Assembly (NCBI GenBank): GCA_033762625.1
Contig: JANRLI010000011.1
Coordinates: 140,623 to 204,622, forward strand
Origin: Alphaproteobacteria bacterium
GTDB taxonomy: Bacteria > Pseudomonadota > Alphaproteobacteria > UBA9219 > RGZA01
Direction of reading: 5' to 3'
Length of the DNA stretch: 64,000 nt
Shown: piece by piece, positions 1 through 8,716 of the stretch
Layout of the letters: every line of letters starts with the position of its first letter
Numbering within the stretch: the stretch's first letter is position 1
Program-made: the position numbers and the translations under genes
The notes under the pieces: generated by a model
What the model saw: the letters and a program-made list of their open reading frames with translations, nothing else
What the model was told of the DNA's origin: nothing
Database searches by the model: none

Positions 1-339
1 AAAGATAATCATCTTGCCGCAGTGGGTTCGATAAGTATGGCCGTGCAAAAGGCGCGGGCAGCCGTGGGCAAGACCGTAAAGGTCGAAATCGAGGTCGATA
101 CGCTTGAACAGCTTGGTGAAGCCTTAATAACCGACGCAGATGTCATCATGCTTGATAATTTTTCCCTTGAATCGCTGCGCAAGGCCGTGAGTATGGCCGC
201 GGGTAAGATTCCGCTGGAAGCATCAGGGGGGGTAAGTCTCCAGACTATTCGTTCTATTTCCGAAACGGGCGTTGATTTTATTTCGGTTGGCGCCATTACG
301 CATTCTGCGCCGGCGCTTGATATCGCGCTCGACTTTTAA
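1..339 (+). CDS. nadC: Nicotinate-nucleotide pyrophosphorylase (C-terminal part)
   Basis: The reading frame is open from the first base and ends at TAA 337-339, so only the last 112 residues are present. The product is quinolinate phosphoribosyltransferase, which makes nicotinate mononucleotide from quinolinate and PRPP in de novo NAD synthesis in the cytoplasm. The visible part begins with the KDNH motif of the family. It continues with the barrel strands VKVEIEVDTLEQ, VIMLDN and LEASGGV, and ends with VDFISVGAITHSAPALDIALDF, the usual NadC C-terminus. A 170-base gap separates it from the secretion/pilus operon, so it is probably the end of an unrelated nad operon. Confidence 0.95.
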   Translation, partial: KDNHLAAVGSISMAVQKARAAVGKTVKVEIEVDTLEQLGEALITDADVIMLDNFSLESLRKAVSMAAGKIPLEASGGVSLQTIRSISETGVDFISVGAITHSAPALDIALDF

Positions 340-509
340 AACCGGCTTTTTTGCAAACCAGAATCCAAAAGACACGCCCCAGATTATCTGCCAAGCGATT
401 TGGCGAAGGCGGCGCGACGTTAATTTTTTGTCAATCTTAACCCTTCTTAATCGATACAAGCCGCAAAATCGGTCGAATCACACGTCTTACGGTCGGCATC
501 GTTATTGAT

Positions 510-2288
510 ATGAAATGGTTTTGTAAAAGAAGTTTTGAACAGAATTTTGCTTTGCTTTTGCGCGTCTCGCGCACCTGCACGGCGTTTATTCTCTCGTTGC
601 TTTTGACAAGCTGTTCATTAGTTGGCGGAGATTTTTCACCGCCTGAGCGATTAACGGAACGTGAACCCCGCGTTCAGCAAATTCCCGAGCAAGCAGAAAC
701 TGTTCGCGGCGATAAAGATCCGCCAGTTGTGAAATTGCAATTAGGTCGCACCCTGCGTCCTGCCAACTTACGTCCAAGCGAGGATCTACCCGCGCATATT
801 AAAATTGGTGCTACTAATTTAAATAATGTTCCGGTGACTACCGCGCTGCAAGCTGTTCTTGCCGATACTGACATTACACTGCTTTGGGAAAGTGAAGAAT
901 TACAAACCCGCAAAGTCACATTAATGAACCTGAAAGGTTCGTTACCGGTCGTTGTAAGCCGAATGTGTCGCGCAGCAAAAATTCTTTGCGCCTATCGCAA
1001 TGGCGCACTGGAACTCGCTGAAGAAGATACGTTTGTTGTTGAATTGCCTGGTGTTGCCGTGTCCGGATCGGGCAGTGCAGCGAATACGATTGCTGATTCA
1101 ATTGAAGCATTGATTGATGGCAAAGTAAAAGCTGATACGAATGGCGGAAATCTGATTTATACAACGAACGCTATCGGTCATGAACGCGTTCAAGGTTACC
1201 TTGATCAATTGCGCAACGGCCGACCACTCATCGTGATGCAATTATACATCTGGCAGGTTACGCTGGATGATACAAAAAAATTGGGCATCAGCTGGAAAGA
1301 TTTGCATCTGCCGGATTTTGGCGGAAAAGGCATGGGGCTTAACATCCTTGGAGAGTCCAATACATCAACGGTTGGAACAAGCAAAGGTGTAAGCCTTGGC
1401 GCCGTGCTTTCAGGCGCGGTTGACGTCAATGTGCTTGCAGGGTTCCTTGCAACGCAGGGTAAGGTTCAAAATATCAGCTCGCCGCAATTGACGTTTGTGT
1501 CCGGTACATCCGCGAAGTTTGAAGTGGGTGATAGCGAGCGTTATGTGTCGCAAGTTGGCACGCTCGTTAACAGCACGGTCGCGGGCACCGGAACGACATC
1601 CGGAGCAAGCAATAACACCGTAAACACTGAAGAATTGAAGACTGGTCTTCAAATTACCGTTACCGGAAATTATGAAGGTGGTGTGGTATTCTCTAAACTT
1701 GAAATTAAAACATCCGACTTCATCAGGTTTACCAATATCCCAACCGGTACCACGCAATTGCAATTACCAAAAACAGCTAACCGTGCTGTGCAAACCGTGC
1801 TGCGTGTTCGACCCGGTGATAATCTTGTATTGGCAGGATTGCAAACTTCCCGTGAGGACCGCAACCGCGAAGGATTGCCTGGCCCCGATTTTATGAGCGG
1901 TATTATACCAACTTACGGCACTGGCACGGTCAGCAATTCGGAGCTTGTTGTGATGGTTAAACCATCGGTTGTATTCTTTAGTGACAAGGAAGCGCCCGAT
2001 CTACGAAATGTAGATAGCTTACGCTCTGTTGGCGAAGTGGCAGATAAACCAAAAGAACAACCTGCTGTACCAGAAAAAGTTTCTGAAGCTACAGACAAAA
2101 AAGTTGCTGAAGATCAGCCTGTTAAGCCAAATGATTTACAAAATGAATTTGGGCAGGTTGTAAAGATGTTTGAAGAAACCCATATTCCACCCGTTAAAAC
2201 GCCGGAAACTGCATTAACGCCGCAGCCTATATCCAAGGACGACCCGCAAAGCATTCTGCCGCCTGGCCAGGAAAGCGGGGGTACGTGA
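510..2288 (+). CDS. Lipoprotein secretin of a type IVb pilus / type II secretion-like system (PilN/BfpB type)
   Basis: The 592-residue protein should form the outer-membrane gate of the machine. The N-terminus has a hydrophobic stretch ending in a lipobox (LLTSC, Cys35), as in lipoprotein secretins of R64 thin pili (PilN) and bundle-forming pili (BfpB). Residues of about 90-250 look like N-domains. The C-terminal half has secretin-type segments: a glycine-rich turn, VQNISSPQLTFVSG, VLRVRPGDNLVLAG and a terminal SELVVMVKPSVVF strand. A charged, proline-rich tail of about 90 residues follows. It opens a seven-gene operon, and its TGA shares one base with the next ATG (TGATG). Assignment to the secretin superfamily is firm; the subfamily is inferred from the lipobox and neighbours. 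Confidence 0.85.
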   Translation: MKWFCKRSFEQNFALLLRVSRTCTAFILSLLLTSCSLVGGDFSPPERLTEREPRVQQIPEQAETVRGDKDPPVVKLQLGRTLRPANLRPSEDLPAHIKIGATNLNNVPVTTALQAVLADTDITLLWESEELQTRKVTLMNLKGSLPVVVSRMCRAAKILCAYRNGALELAEEDTFVVELPGVAVSGSGSAANTIADSIEALIDGKVKADTNGGNLIYTTNAIGHERVQGYLDQLRNGRPLIVMQLYIWQVTLDDTKKLGISWKDLHLPDFGGKGMGLNILGESNTSTVGTSKGVSLGAVLSGAVDVNVLAGFLATQGKVQNISSPQLTFVSGTSAKFEVGDSERYVSQVGTLVNSTVAGTGTTSGASNNTVNTEELKTGLQITVTGNYEGGVVFSKLEIKTSDFIRFTNIPTGTTQLQLPKTANRAVQTVLRVRPGDNLVLAGLQTSREDRNREGLPGPDFMSGIIPTYGTGTVSNSELVVMVKPSVVFFSDKEAPDLRNVDSLRSVGEVADKPKEQPAVPEKVSEATDKKVAEDQPVKPNDLQNEFGQVVKMFEETHIPPVKTPETALTPQPISKDDPQSILPPGQESGGT

Positions 2289-3874
2289 TGAATAGAGGTA
2301 TTCACTTGGTATGCATGGTTGTAATGGTGCTGGCGGTTGCATCTGCGCCCGCACATGCGCAGTCACGTAACGCATCTTTTGTGAACCCAAATACCGTTTC
2401 CCAAAAATCAGCAGACGGCAAGAATGCATCGATATCTAACACCGTTGTTGCGGACCCTGCATCAATTGATGCAGGTGAAACATTGGTAAATGTAGCGCGG
2501 CGAATAACGGTGTTTTTTTTCAACGGTTTTCGAAATCCCGTACAGATTAATGAACTGACCTTGAATGCTGATGGTAATGTGCGTAGCAAAGTTATCACCG
2601 ATGATTGCAAGGGACTTAAAACACTACCGGTTCAGGATAAATGTTCAGTTGCGTTGGAAATTACGCCTAGCAGCCCAGGGCCTTGGTCAGTTGAATTATT
2701 ATTAAATCATTCCGGTACAGGCCGTATTGCGCGCGCGGAAGTAAATGGCACAACGCTTGGTAAAGCTGATGAAAAATCCGAAGGATTGGCAATCAGTAAA
2801 AAAATCGCGGCGCCACTCGATTTTGGTACGGTAATGGTGAATGAAGAAAAAGCCGCCCGCACCATGCTAATTGAAAATGACAGCACGGTTCCGTTGCTTA
2901 TCTCTTCGATAGATTTGATTGCCTCAGAAGATGAAGGGCTGAGTGTCCGAAAAATGGGCTGCAAAGAAGGTGATGAATTAAAACCGGGCGAATCCTGCCC
3001 GATTACGGTGATGTGGGAGCCAACTTTCCGTGGGAATGTAGCGACCGATTTGATTGTGCGTCATAGCGGCAATCTGGGCTTTGTTGTAGTGCCCATTCGC
3101 GGTGCAGGTTCAGATGGACGCAGCGGAAAAGAAGAGGATGTTGCAGATACAAAATCCGGTTCGGATAAGCCAAAACGTAGTAGCTCTTCATCATTGATGC
3201 CAAGCGGTTCGGGTAAGCTGCAATTGCGTTCACAACCTTCACTTGAACCATTGCCACTGCCGAAATCAGCCGCAAAAATGGATGGTTCGGATGACGGCGT
3301 TGTACCGATGAAATCAAGTGCGGTACTCCCAACTAAACCGCCAAGCGTTGAAGAAATGGTTGAAGCCGAGCAAGCGCCCGCTGCATCGGCACCGCAACTT
3401 ATGTTGATTGGTACTGTCGGCGGGCGCGCTATTTTAGGCGATGCACAAGAACAATCCTATATGGTGGGGCTTGGTGAAAAAGTTTCGATTGACGGCGTCG
3501 ATGTAGAATTATTACAGCTGGATCCAACCCGTGTCGTGGTGATGGCGGCTGGCAAACGTATGAATCTAACGCTTCGTAACAAGCAAACTATTCAGCCCAG
3601 AAGCGCTGAAAAATCGGATGATGGAAAAAGCACATCGGATTCAGGACAGGCCAAGCGTAAACGCTCCTCTTTTGAGAGTGGTAGCTCAAAGTCAGAAAAG
3701 CTGGTGGATAATTCTGCGACTAGTTCATCTTCGTCATCTTCAGGCGGTAGTGGTCTGAATTCAACAGGCAGTATTGGTGGAACAAGCAGTAATAGTTCGG
3801 GCTTGGGCACCTCGACAAAACAGTTGAATAACGCCATGACCGCACAAGATGTTCTCAATATGATAAAGCCATAG
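2288..3874 (+). CDS. Periplasmic protein with two HYDIN/DUF1573-like beta domains and a PilP/GspC-like HR domain
   Basis: I chose ATG 2288, which overlaps the secretin stop, over the in-frame GTG at 2285. The 528-residue product has a signal peptide (cleavage after APAHA, about residue 25). Two beta-sandwich-like domains at about 70-150 and 175-275 carry spacing typical of choice-of-anchor/HYDIN/DUF1573 folds (LDFGTVMVNE, ENDSTVPLLISS, LKPGESCPITV). After a Ser/Pro-rich linker, residues about 368-428 read LMLIGTVGGRAILGD, then GLGEKVSIDGVDVELLQLD, then RVVVMAAGKRMNLTL. This resembles the homology-region domain of GspC/PilP, which docks onto the secretin. The last 100 residues are Ser/Gly-rich and low complexity. 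By position and HR domain it probably links secretin and inner-membrane platform; the combination with HYDIN-like domains is unusual. Confidence 0.6.
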   Translation: MNRGIHLVCMVVMVLAVASAPAHAQSRNASFVNPNTVSQKSADGKNASISNTVVADPASIDAGETLVNVARRITVFFFNGFRNPVQINELTLNADGNVRSKVITDDCKGLKTLPVQDKCSVALEITPSSPGPWSVELLLNHSGTGRIARAEVNGTTLGKADEKSEGLAISKKIAAPLDFGTVMVNEEKAARTMLIENDSTVPLLISSIDLIASEDEGLSVRKMGCKEGDELKPGESCPITVMWEPTFRGNVATDLIVRHSGNLGFVVVPIRGAGSDGRSGKEEDVADTKSGSDKPKRSSSSSLMPSGSGKLQLRSQPSLEPLPLPKSAAKMDGSDDGVVPMKSSAVLPTKPPSVEEMVEAEQAPAASAPQLMLIGTVGGRAILGDAQEQSYMVGLGEKVSIDGVDVELLQLDPTRVVVMAAGKRMNLTLRNKQTIQPRSAEKSDDGKSTSDSGQAKRKRSSFESGSSKSEKLVDNSATSSSSSSSGGSGLNSTGSIGGTSSNSSGLGTSTKQLNNAMTAQDVLNMIKP

Positions 3875-3885
3875 GTTAGTCGTGC

Positions 3886-5655
3886 ATGGAAGAGGTTATA
3901 ACAACTCCGGCGGATGAGACAAAAGAAACAAAGTCATCCCTTCAAGCGCCAGAAGCACGCTTTAAATTATCACAGCGACATGTCGATTTAGCGCTTGCCG
4001 AGCAAAGTGTGCACCGTGCACGCGGCCGTCACATGTCGGTTGAAGAAATTCTTAAGCGCAATGGTTTCCGGATTGAAGAAGAAGAAACCAAGGGCAAAAG
4101 TAAAATCGGTGTCCGTCAGGATTTGAATATGCAATCCCTGCGGCTCTATGTTCCAACATCCATTCAAACTGCGATGGGTATTTGCCTTCTTGACCTAAAA
4201 GAAGGTGTGCTGCGTGTCGCGACAGGTGACCGATTTGAAGAAAGCGAATTGGAGCGCATCATTCTTGCGCTTAAACGCGGTAAGTGCGATGTCAATGATG
4301 TCGAAATCGAGCCATGGGATAGAGGGGAACTGGCGCGCCTGATGCGCGACCAAACCGAAGTTGCCAGTGAACGCTTGGTGCGTATTTTTGCCACCCTTTC
4401 ACGCGACCCAGATAACGCAACCATGGTCGAACAGGCCGTTTATGATATTCTGGCGGAAGCCTGCCAAAGTCGTACATCGGATATTCACTTAACCCTGCAA
4501 GAAGATGATGTGCGCTGCTGGATTAGATATCGTGTTGACGGTGATATTACCTACAAACACTTGCTTCCGAACCGTGTGATGGCGCCGATTGTCACCCGTA
4601 TTAAAACGGAGTCCAAGATGGACGCCGCTGATCGTCAGCACCCACAAGACGGCCGTCTGTCATTTGAATGGCAAGGTCGCATGATTGACGTTCGTGTTGC
4701 ATCCTTACCTGTTGCGCCTTCGGGTGAAAAAATCACCATGCGGTTGCTCGATCGAGATAACCTTCGTTCATTCGATGAACTTTTTTCCAATGCCCCCGAT
4801 GTTGCCAAACGTATTCGCCGCGTGGTGCATGGTAATGTAAAAGATGGCGGTTTGATTGTGGTCAGCGGACCTACGGGCTCTGGTAAATCAACAACTTTGT
4901 ACGGAATTATTCAAGAAATCGACCGCACGGCCAAAGCAGTCTATTCGGTTGAATCGCCTGTGGAATACGATATGCCACTGGTGGACCAGACATCGGTTAC
5001 CGATCATTCGGGTATGGGCCTTGCGGATGCGGTACGCGCGCTGATGCGCCATGACCCTGACGTTATCATCATCGGTGAAATGCGCGATGGTGATACGGTA
5101 GAAGCCGCATTGCGTGCAACAGAATCTGGTCACTTGGTGATTACTACGGTGCATGCTGTCAACGCCTTGCACGTGCTTGACCGTATTGATGGGTTTTTAT
5201 CATCCACTTATCGTACATCTGGCCTTTATATTCTTGGTCATGCGCTAATCGGTTCATTATCACAGCGCCTTGTGAAAACGGTTTGCCCGGCCTGTCACAA
5301 GCAAATGAATGCAATGGAAGTATTTGGCGATGAAAATCGCCTTCAGGATATGGGATTAACGGGTGACGACAGAGTAGCCATTGCTGATCGCAAGGGCTGT
5401 GATTTATGCAACCGCAGCGGTTTTCTAGGTCGAACGCTTGCGCTTGAAGCGTTATTCCCGCCTGAAGATCAGGCTAGTAAGCGCAGTATCACGGAAATGA
5501 TTTTATCGAATGTTACCAATTCGGTAGTCGATGTGCCGGGCACAATATTCATTCCACGTGAAGCCACTATCCGTGATCTGATTAAACGCCGTGTGATTGA
5601 CGCGCATATGGGCGCTGCGCTGCTTGTTGAAGAAATGGCAGGGAAAGCGCGATGA
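3886..5655 (+). CDS. GspE/PilB-type assembly ATPase (PilQ-like)
   Basis: This 589-residue cytoplasmic AAA-type ATPase should power pilus assembly or secretion. An N-terminal domain (about 1-170) precedes the core. The core has a TSDIHL segment near 200, Walker A GPTGSGKS at 328-335, an Asp box (VYSVESPVEYD), Walker B DVIIIGEMRD and the His box GHLVITTVHA. Two CxxC pairs follow (CPAC and CDLC), the tetracysteine zinc site found in GspE/PilB but absent from PilT retraction ATPases. This supports an assembly rather than a retraction role. The gene starts 11 bases after the HR-domain gene and overlaps the next by ATGA. No second, retraction-type ATPase is present in the window. Confidence 0.9.
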   Translation: MEEVITTPADETKETKSSLQAPEARFKLSQRHVDLALAEQSVHRARGRHMSVEEILKRNGFRIEEEETKGKSKIGVRQDLNMQSLRLYVPTSIQTAMGICLLDLKEGVLRVATGDRFEESELERIILALKRGKCDVNDVEIEPWDRGELARLMRDQTEVASERLVRIFATLSRDPDNATMVEQAVYDILAEACQSRTSDIHLTLQEDDVRCWIRYRVDGDITYKHLLPNRVMAPIVTRIKTESKMDAADRQHPQDGRLSFEWQGRMIDVRVASLPVAPSGEKITMRLLDRDNLRSFDELFSNAPDVAKRIRRVVHGNVKDGGLIVVSGPTGSGKSTTLYGIIQEIDRTAKAVYSVESPVEYDMPLVDQTSVTDHSGMGLADAVRALMRHDPDVIIIGEMRDGDTVEAALRATESGHLVITTVHAVNALHVLDRIDGFLSSTYRTSGLYILGHALIGSLSQRLVKTVCPACHKQMNAMEVFGDENRLQDMGLTGDDRVAIADRKGCDLCNRSGFLGRTLALEALFPPEDQASKRSITEMILSNVTNSVVDVPGTIFIPREATIRDLIKRRVIDAHMGAALLVEEMAGKAR

Positions 5656-6884
5656 AGCTTTGGAATGTTCGCTATGCAGTGACTTTGCCCGGCGGCCACG
5701 TCAGTGTACGCGAAGAAGATTTCTATTTGCCATCCCAAGATGAAGTGCGCCGCGTATTGCGTTCCAAGGGATTATGGCCAATCAAAATCAAAGAGCGCAA
5801 GCAAGACATGTTCGAATGGATGGATGTGCGCTCTGCTGCTTGGCAAATTCAGTTACTACGCGCGTTGCGCTTTCAATCTGCAACAACATCAGCAGGTACC
5901 GCTTTATTGAATATTATTGAAGGCGAAACCGATCCGCGGCGGCGCCTAGCGTTTTTGCCAACACGCTCAGTATTAAAGGGTGGTGGTTCGTTTTCCGAAG
6001 CGCTTCGCCAGCTCAAATTGATGGATGCTGCGACAATGTCGATTATCATGGCAGGAGAGCGTGCGGGTGACTTGAAGAGTGTTATCGTGCATGCCATTCA
6101 GCACGTTGATGAAAAAGGCAAGCAGATGAAGCTGGTCATGGGTGCGCTCGGCTGGTTGTCGTTCGATATTTTTTCGATTATTTCGACCATTTGGGGTGCA
6201 CAATTTACGTTCATTCCTTATTTGAAAACATCAGGTAATAAATCCAGCACGGATCCTGTTGCAGCAAAAAAATTCAATGATGCGATCGAAACCGTGAGCA
6301 TCATCAATTACTCCTTGATGGTGATTACGCTTGGCGGTGCTGCGGCGATTGCTGGGATTGGTATGATATTTTGGAAAAACCGCCACAAGGCGGATCACTA
6401 TGCGTCGCGCATGGTATCAAAACTGCCACTTATCAGCAGTTACATGCACGATGCGACCATGCATGATACGACTAAATTGATGAGCCGTTTGCTGAAAGGC
6501 AATGTTCCGCTGGACGAAGCATTAAAAATTCTGATTGATTCGTGCATTGAACCGATTACCCGCAATTATTGGCGCGAATGCTTATCACGCGTTATGGCGG
6601 GTATTGATACGGCAAAGGCACTGGCGCGCCCACCATTGACCAAGCAGGAAAGTGACCAATTACGTAGTATTCAATCTCTTGAACAATTATCAGAAGTGTT
6701 CGAGAGTATTTCGGAAGAACGCCATAGCATGGCAAAAACCGGCCAGAAGAAAATCATGATGTTTGGCGTTATTCTGACCATGGTGCTTTTTGGTGCGGTA
6801 GTTCTGACGATGATTTATCTTTTAAGTATCCAAAACCAAGGCTTCATGGATAGCATGAAGGATATCGGCAAGGGTGGCGGTTAA
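5652..6884 (+). CDS. Type II secretion F-family inner-membrane core protein (PilC/PilR-like)
   Basis: The 410-residue polytopic protein is the inner-membrane platform on which the ATPase acts. Two GspF-type helical domains are visible, at about 65-160 and 270-360. The first includes LLRALRFQSATTSAGTALL and AGERAGDLKSVI. Hydrophobic segments lie at about 165-190, 223-243 and 375-397, giving the usual three-TM layout. Length matches the family (about 400). It overlaps the ATPase gene by ATGA and the following gene by TAATG, so the two are probably translationally coupled. Family assignment is secure; whether the machine makes a pilus or secretes is not shown by this protein. Confidence 0.85.
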   Translation: MKLWNVRYAVTLPGGHVSVREEDFYLPSQDEVRRVLRSKGLWPIKIKERKQDMFEWMDVRSAAWQIQLLRALRFQSATTSAGTALLNIIEGETDPRRRLAFLPTRSVLKGGGSFSEALRQLKLMDAATMSIIMAGERAGDLKSVIVHAIQHVDEKGKQMKLVMGALGWLSFDIFSIISTIWGAQFTFIPYLKTSGNKSSTDPVAAKKFNDAIETVSIINYSLMVITLGGAAAIAGIGMIFWKNRHKADHYASRMVSKLPLISSYMHDATMHDTTKLMSRLLKGNVPLDEALKILIDSCIEPITRNYWRECLSRVMAGIDTAKALARPPLTKQESDQLRSIQSLEQLSEVFESISEERHSMAKTGQKKIMMFGVILTMVLFGAVVLTMIYLLSIQNQGFMDSMKDIGKGGG

Positions 6885-7858
6885 TGAGTTTTGTAAGCGG
6901 AGCAGACAGGGATGCAAACGCATCCGTTTTGGAAGCTGGTGCGTTAAGTACGGCGGATGAAGCGCTACAAACATTCTACTTCCCGCCGGAAATGATTGGC
7001 GGCAGCTGTCCTGCGGTAAAAGGTGAAGAACAAGCTATTGCTTGGCAAGCAGCGGCAGAAGCTTGTGCCAGTGAACGTATCCATTTTGTGTGGCGCGTCT
7101 ATGAAGACCGCGTGTGGTATCTGGCCATCCGTTCGGAAGATATGGCATCGCATTCAAAATCATGGTGCCCCTTTGCTTGTTTGCTGCCTGGTGCTCCAGA
7201 TAGCTTGGAAATGCCGATTATCTATACCTATTATAGTGACGAAGCCGCGACCCTTATGGCGGTTGACCGTGAAAGCATGCAGATTATCCGTGGAACGTCA
7301 TCAGTTATAAAAGCCAAGGCTGAACGCCTTTCCCGTGAAATGGGTAATGCAGAAATATTTGATTTAATTCCTGACCGGATTATCACCTTGAAGGCAGTTG
7401 AATGGGAATCGTTGTCATTGCTTGAAAACCGTGCGCGCCGCTTTATGGGATTTGCATCGGTGATTACAGCCATCATCGTGACTATATTTTCAGTATTTGT
7501 GTGGTTCATGGCATCGGTTACGCAACTTGCCTATCGATCGGATTTAAAGGAATTGCAAACGCGTACTGCCGCATCACTTTTGCAATTGCAACAAACAGCC
7601 ATGGTTTTGCGTACGAGTGATATGCGCGAACAAGTCGCCAATTTTAACAAACTCAATGAAAGCCTTATCAATGCACAGGGTTGGTTAAAGCTCTATATGC
7701 TTAAAGACAATAATGTTAAATGGTGGGGCGTTGTTCCTGAAAATCTAACATCGAACCGTATTCAGGAATTGGGCGGCCAGACGATCGAACGCAATGATGA
7801 AGGCCTGGTAATTGCCAATGGCAAGGATTCCTATATGCGCAAAGGGCAAATCAAATGA
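6884..7858 (+). CDS. Unknown single-TM protein of the pilus/secretion operon
   Basis: I do not recognise a family for this 324-residue protein. About 187 mostly soluble residues come first, including Trp/Tyr-rich segments such as HFVWRVYEDRVWYLA. One TM helix follows at about 189-212, then about 110 periplasmic residues that begin with a helical stretch. A large cytoplasmic part, one TM and a smaller periplasmic part is the topology of GspL or a PilM-PilN fusion. It sits directly after the platform gene, where such assembly proteins are expected. The GspL-like role is inferred from topology and position only. Start ATG 6884 overlaps the upstream TAA; the end overlaps the next gene by ATGA. 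Confidence 0.6.
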   Translation: MSFVSGADRDANASVLEAGALSTADEALQTFYFPPEMIGGSCPAVKGEEQAIAWQAAAEACASERIHFVWRVYEDRVWYLAIRSEDMASHSKSWCPFACLLPGAPDSLEMPIIYTYYSDEAATLMAVDRESMQIIRGTSSVIKAKAERLSREMGNAEIFDLIPDRIITLKAVEWESLSLLENRARRFMGFASVITAIIVTIFSVFVWFMASVTQLAYRSDLKELQTRTAASLLQLQQTAMVLRTSDMREQVANFNKLNESLINAQGWLKLYMLKDNNVKWWGVVPENLTSNRIQELGGQTIERNDEGLVIANGKDSYMRKGQIK

Positions 7859-8556
7859 CAAAATTGCTTGATGGCATATCGGGGTTTTTCAAGAAAATAA
7901 ACTCGCTGGAAATTGATTTATCGAAAGGCAGTTTCAAAAAGCTTTTATCTAAAAAACAAACTGATCCGTTTGCTGATGATGCTGTTCTCCCCACTGGCGT
8001 AACAAAACAATCTTTTGCTATGCCAAAGGGATTATCGCTCGATTTACGAATGGGTGATGTCGGCCGTTATTTTTCTGGCGCTGTATTTGAAAAAGCGATG
8101 GTGACGATTGATAAATCAACGCTTCTCATTATAGGCATCGCCTGGCTTGTTGCGATTGTAGCAATGGGTTTGGCATTCACGGCTGTAAAAGATACTGCTC
8201 AGCTTAAACTGAAAACAGAGGTTGCGCGTGCGCTAGACCCCGTATTGCCAAAGATTGTTCGATTGCCGTTGACCAAGGAACAATACGAACCGTTGCAGGC
8301 GCGATTAAAAAAACAATTTCCCACAGTGAATTTTGATATTACATCCAAACCCACTTTGCGGTTGATGAGCAATAACCCCGATGATTTCATGAATTGGTTA
8401 AATGCTGTTAGCTATGTGGATTCGATGGTATCCACAGTGCGTTGGACACTGAATGCTTTTTGCGTTGGCGTGGAGTGTCCGGGAGATGGCTTGATGCAGG
8501 CTGAGTTAACCGCTGAGGCCATCAATATTACACAGCCGGAAACAGCTCAGAATTAA
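7855..8556 (+). CDS. Unknown single-TM protein, GspM/PilO-like topology
   Basis: The 233-residue product has about 88 N-terminal residues rich in Lys and Ser, one TM helix at about 89-110 (LLIIGIAWLVAIVAMGLAF) and about 120 periplasmic residues. The periplasmic part has a compact alpha/beta pattern (VRLPLTKEQYEPLQARLKK, then VNFDITSKPTLRL) and a Cys pair near the end (FCVGVEC) that could form a disulfide. A short protein with one TM and a small periplasmic ferredoxin-like domain after a GspL-like partner recalls GspM or PilO, but no motif proves this. It is the last gene of the coupled block; a 160-base gap with a hairpin separates it from the pilin-like gene. Confidence 0.6.
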   Translation: MTKLLDGISGFFKKINSLEIDLSKGSFKKLLSKKQTDPFADDAVLPTGVTKQSFAMPKGLSLDLRMGDVGRYFSGAVFEKAMVTIDKSTLLIIGIAWLVAIVAMGLAFTAVKDTAQLKLKTEVARALDPVLPKIVRLPLTKEQYEPLQARLKKQFPTVNFDITSKPTLRLMSNNPDDFMNWLNAVSYVDSMVSTVRWTLNAFCVGVECPGDGLMQAELTAEAINITQPETAQN

Positions 8557-8646
8557 ATACTGATCAGTCAATACATAGATAATGGTGGATTAAGCATCCT
8601 GCCGATGCACGAATCATGCAGTTGCGAAGCTGTTATCAGCTAGAGT

Positions 8647-8667
8647 AACCTTTGTTTAATAAAGGTT
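8647..8667 (+). other. Hairpin between the machine genes and the pilin-like gene
   Basis: AACCTTT (8647-8653) and AAAGGTT (8661-8667) form a perfect 7-bp stem with a 7-base loop. There is no U-run directly after it. It lies in the 160-base gap before the pilin-like gene, where differential expression of pilin and machinery would be set by processing, partial termination or a promoter. I cannot tell which. Confidence 0.4.
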
Positions 8668-8716
8668 TATTAAAATTCAAGCACTTCACATCGACCCATT
8701 TTAGGAGACATAGCCG

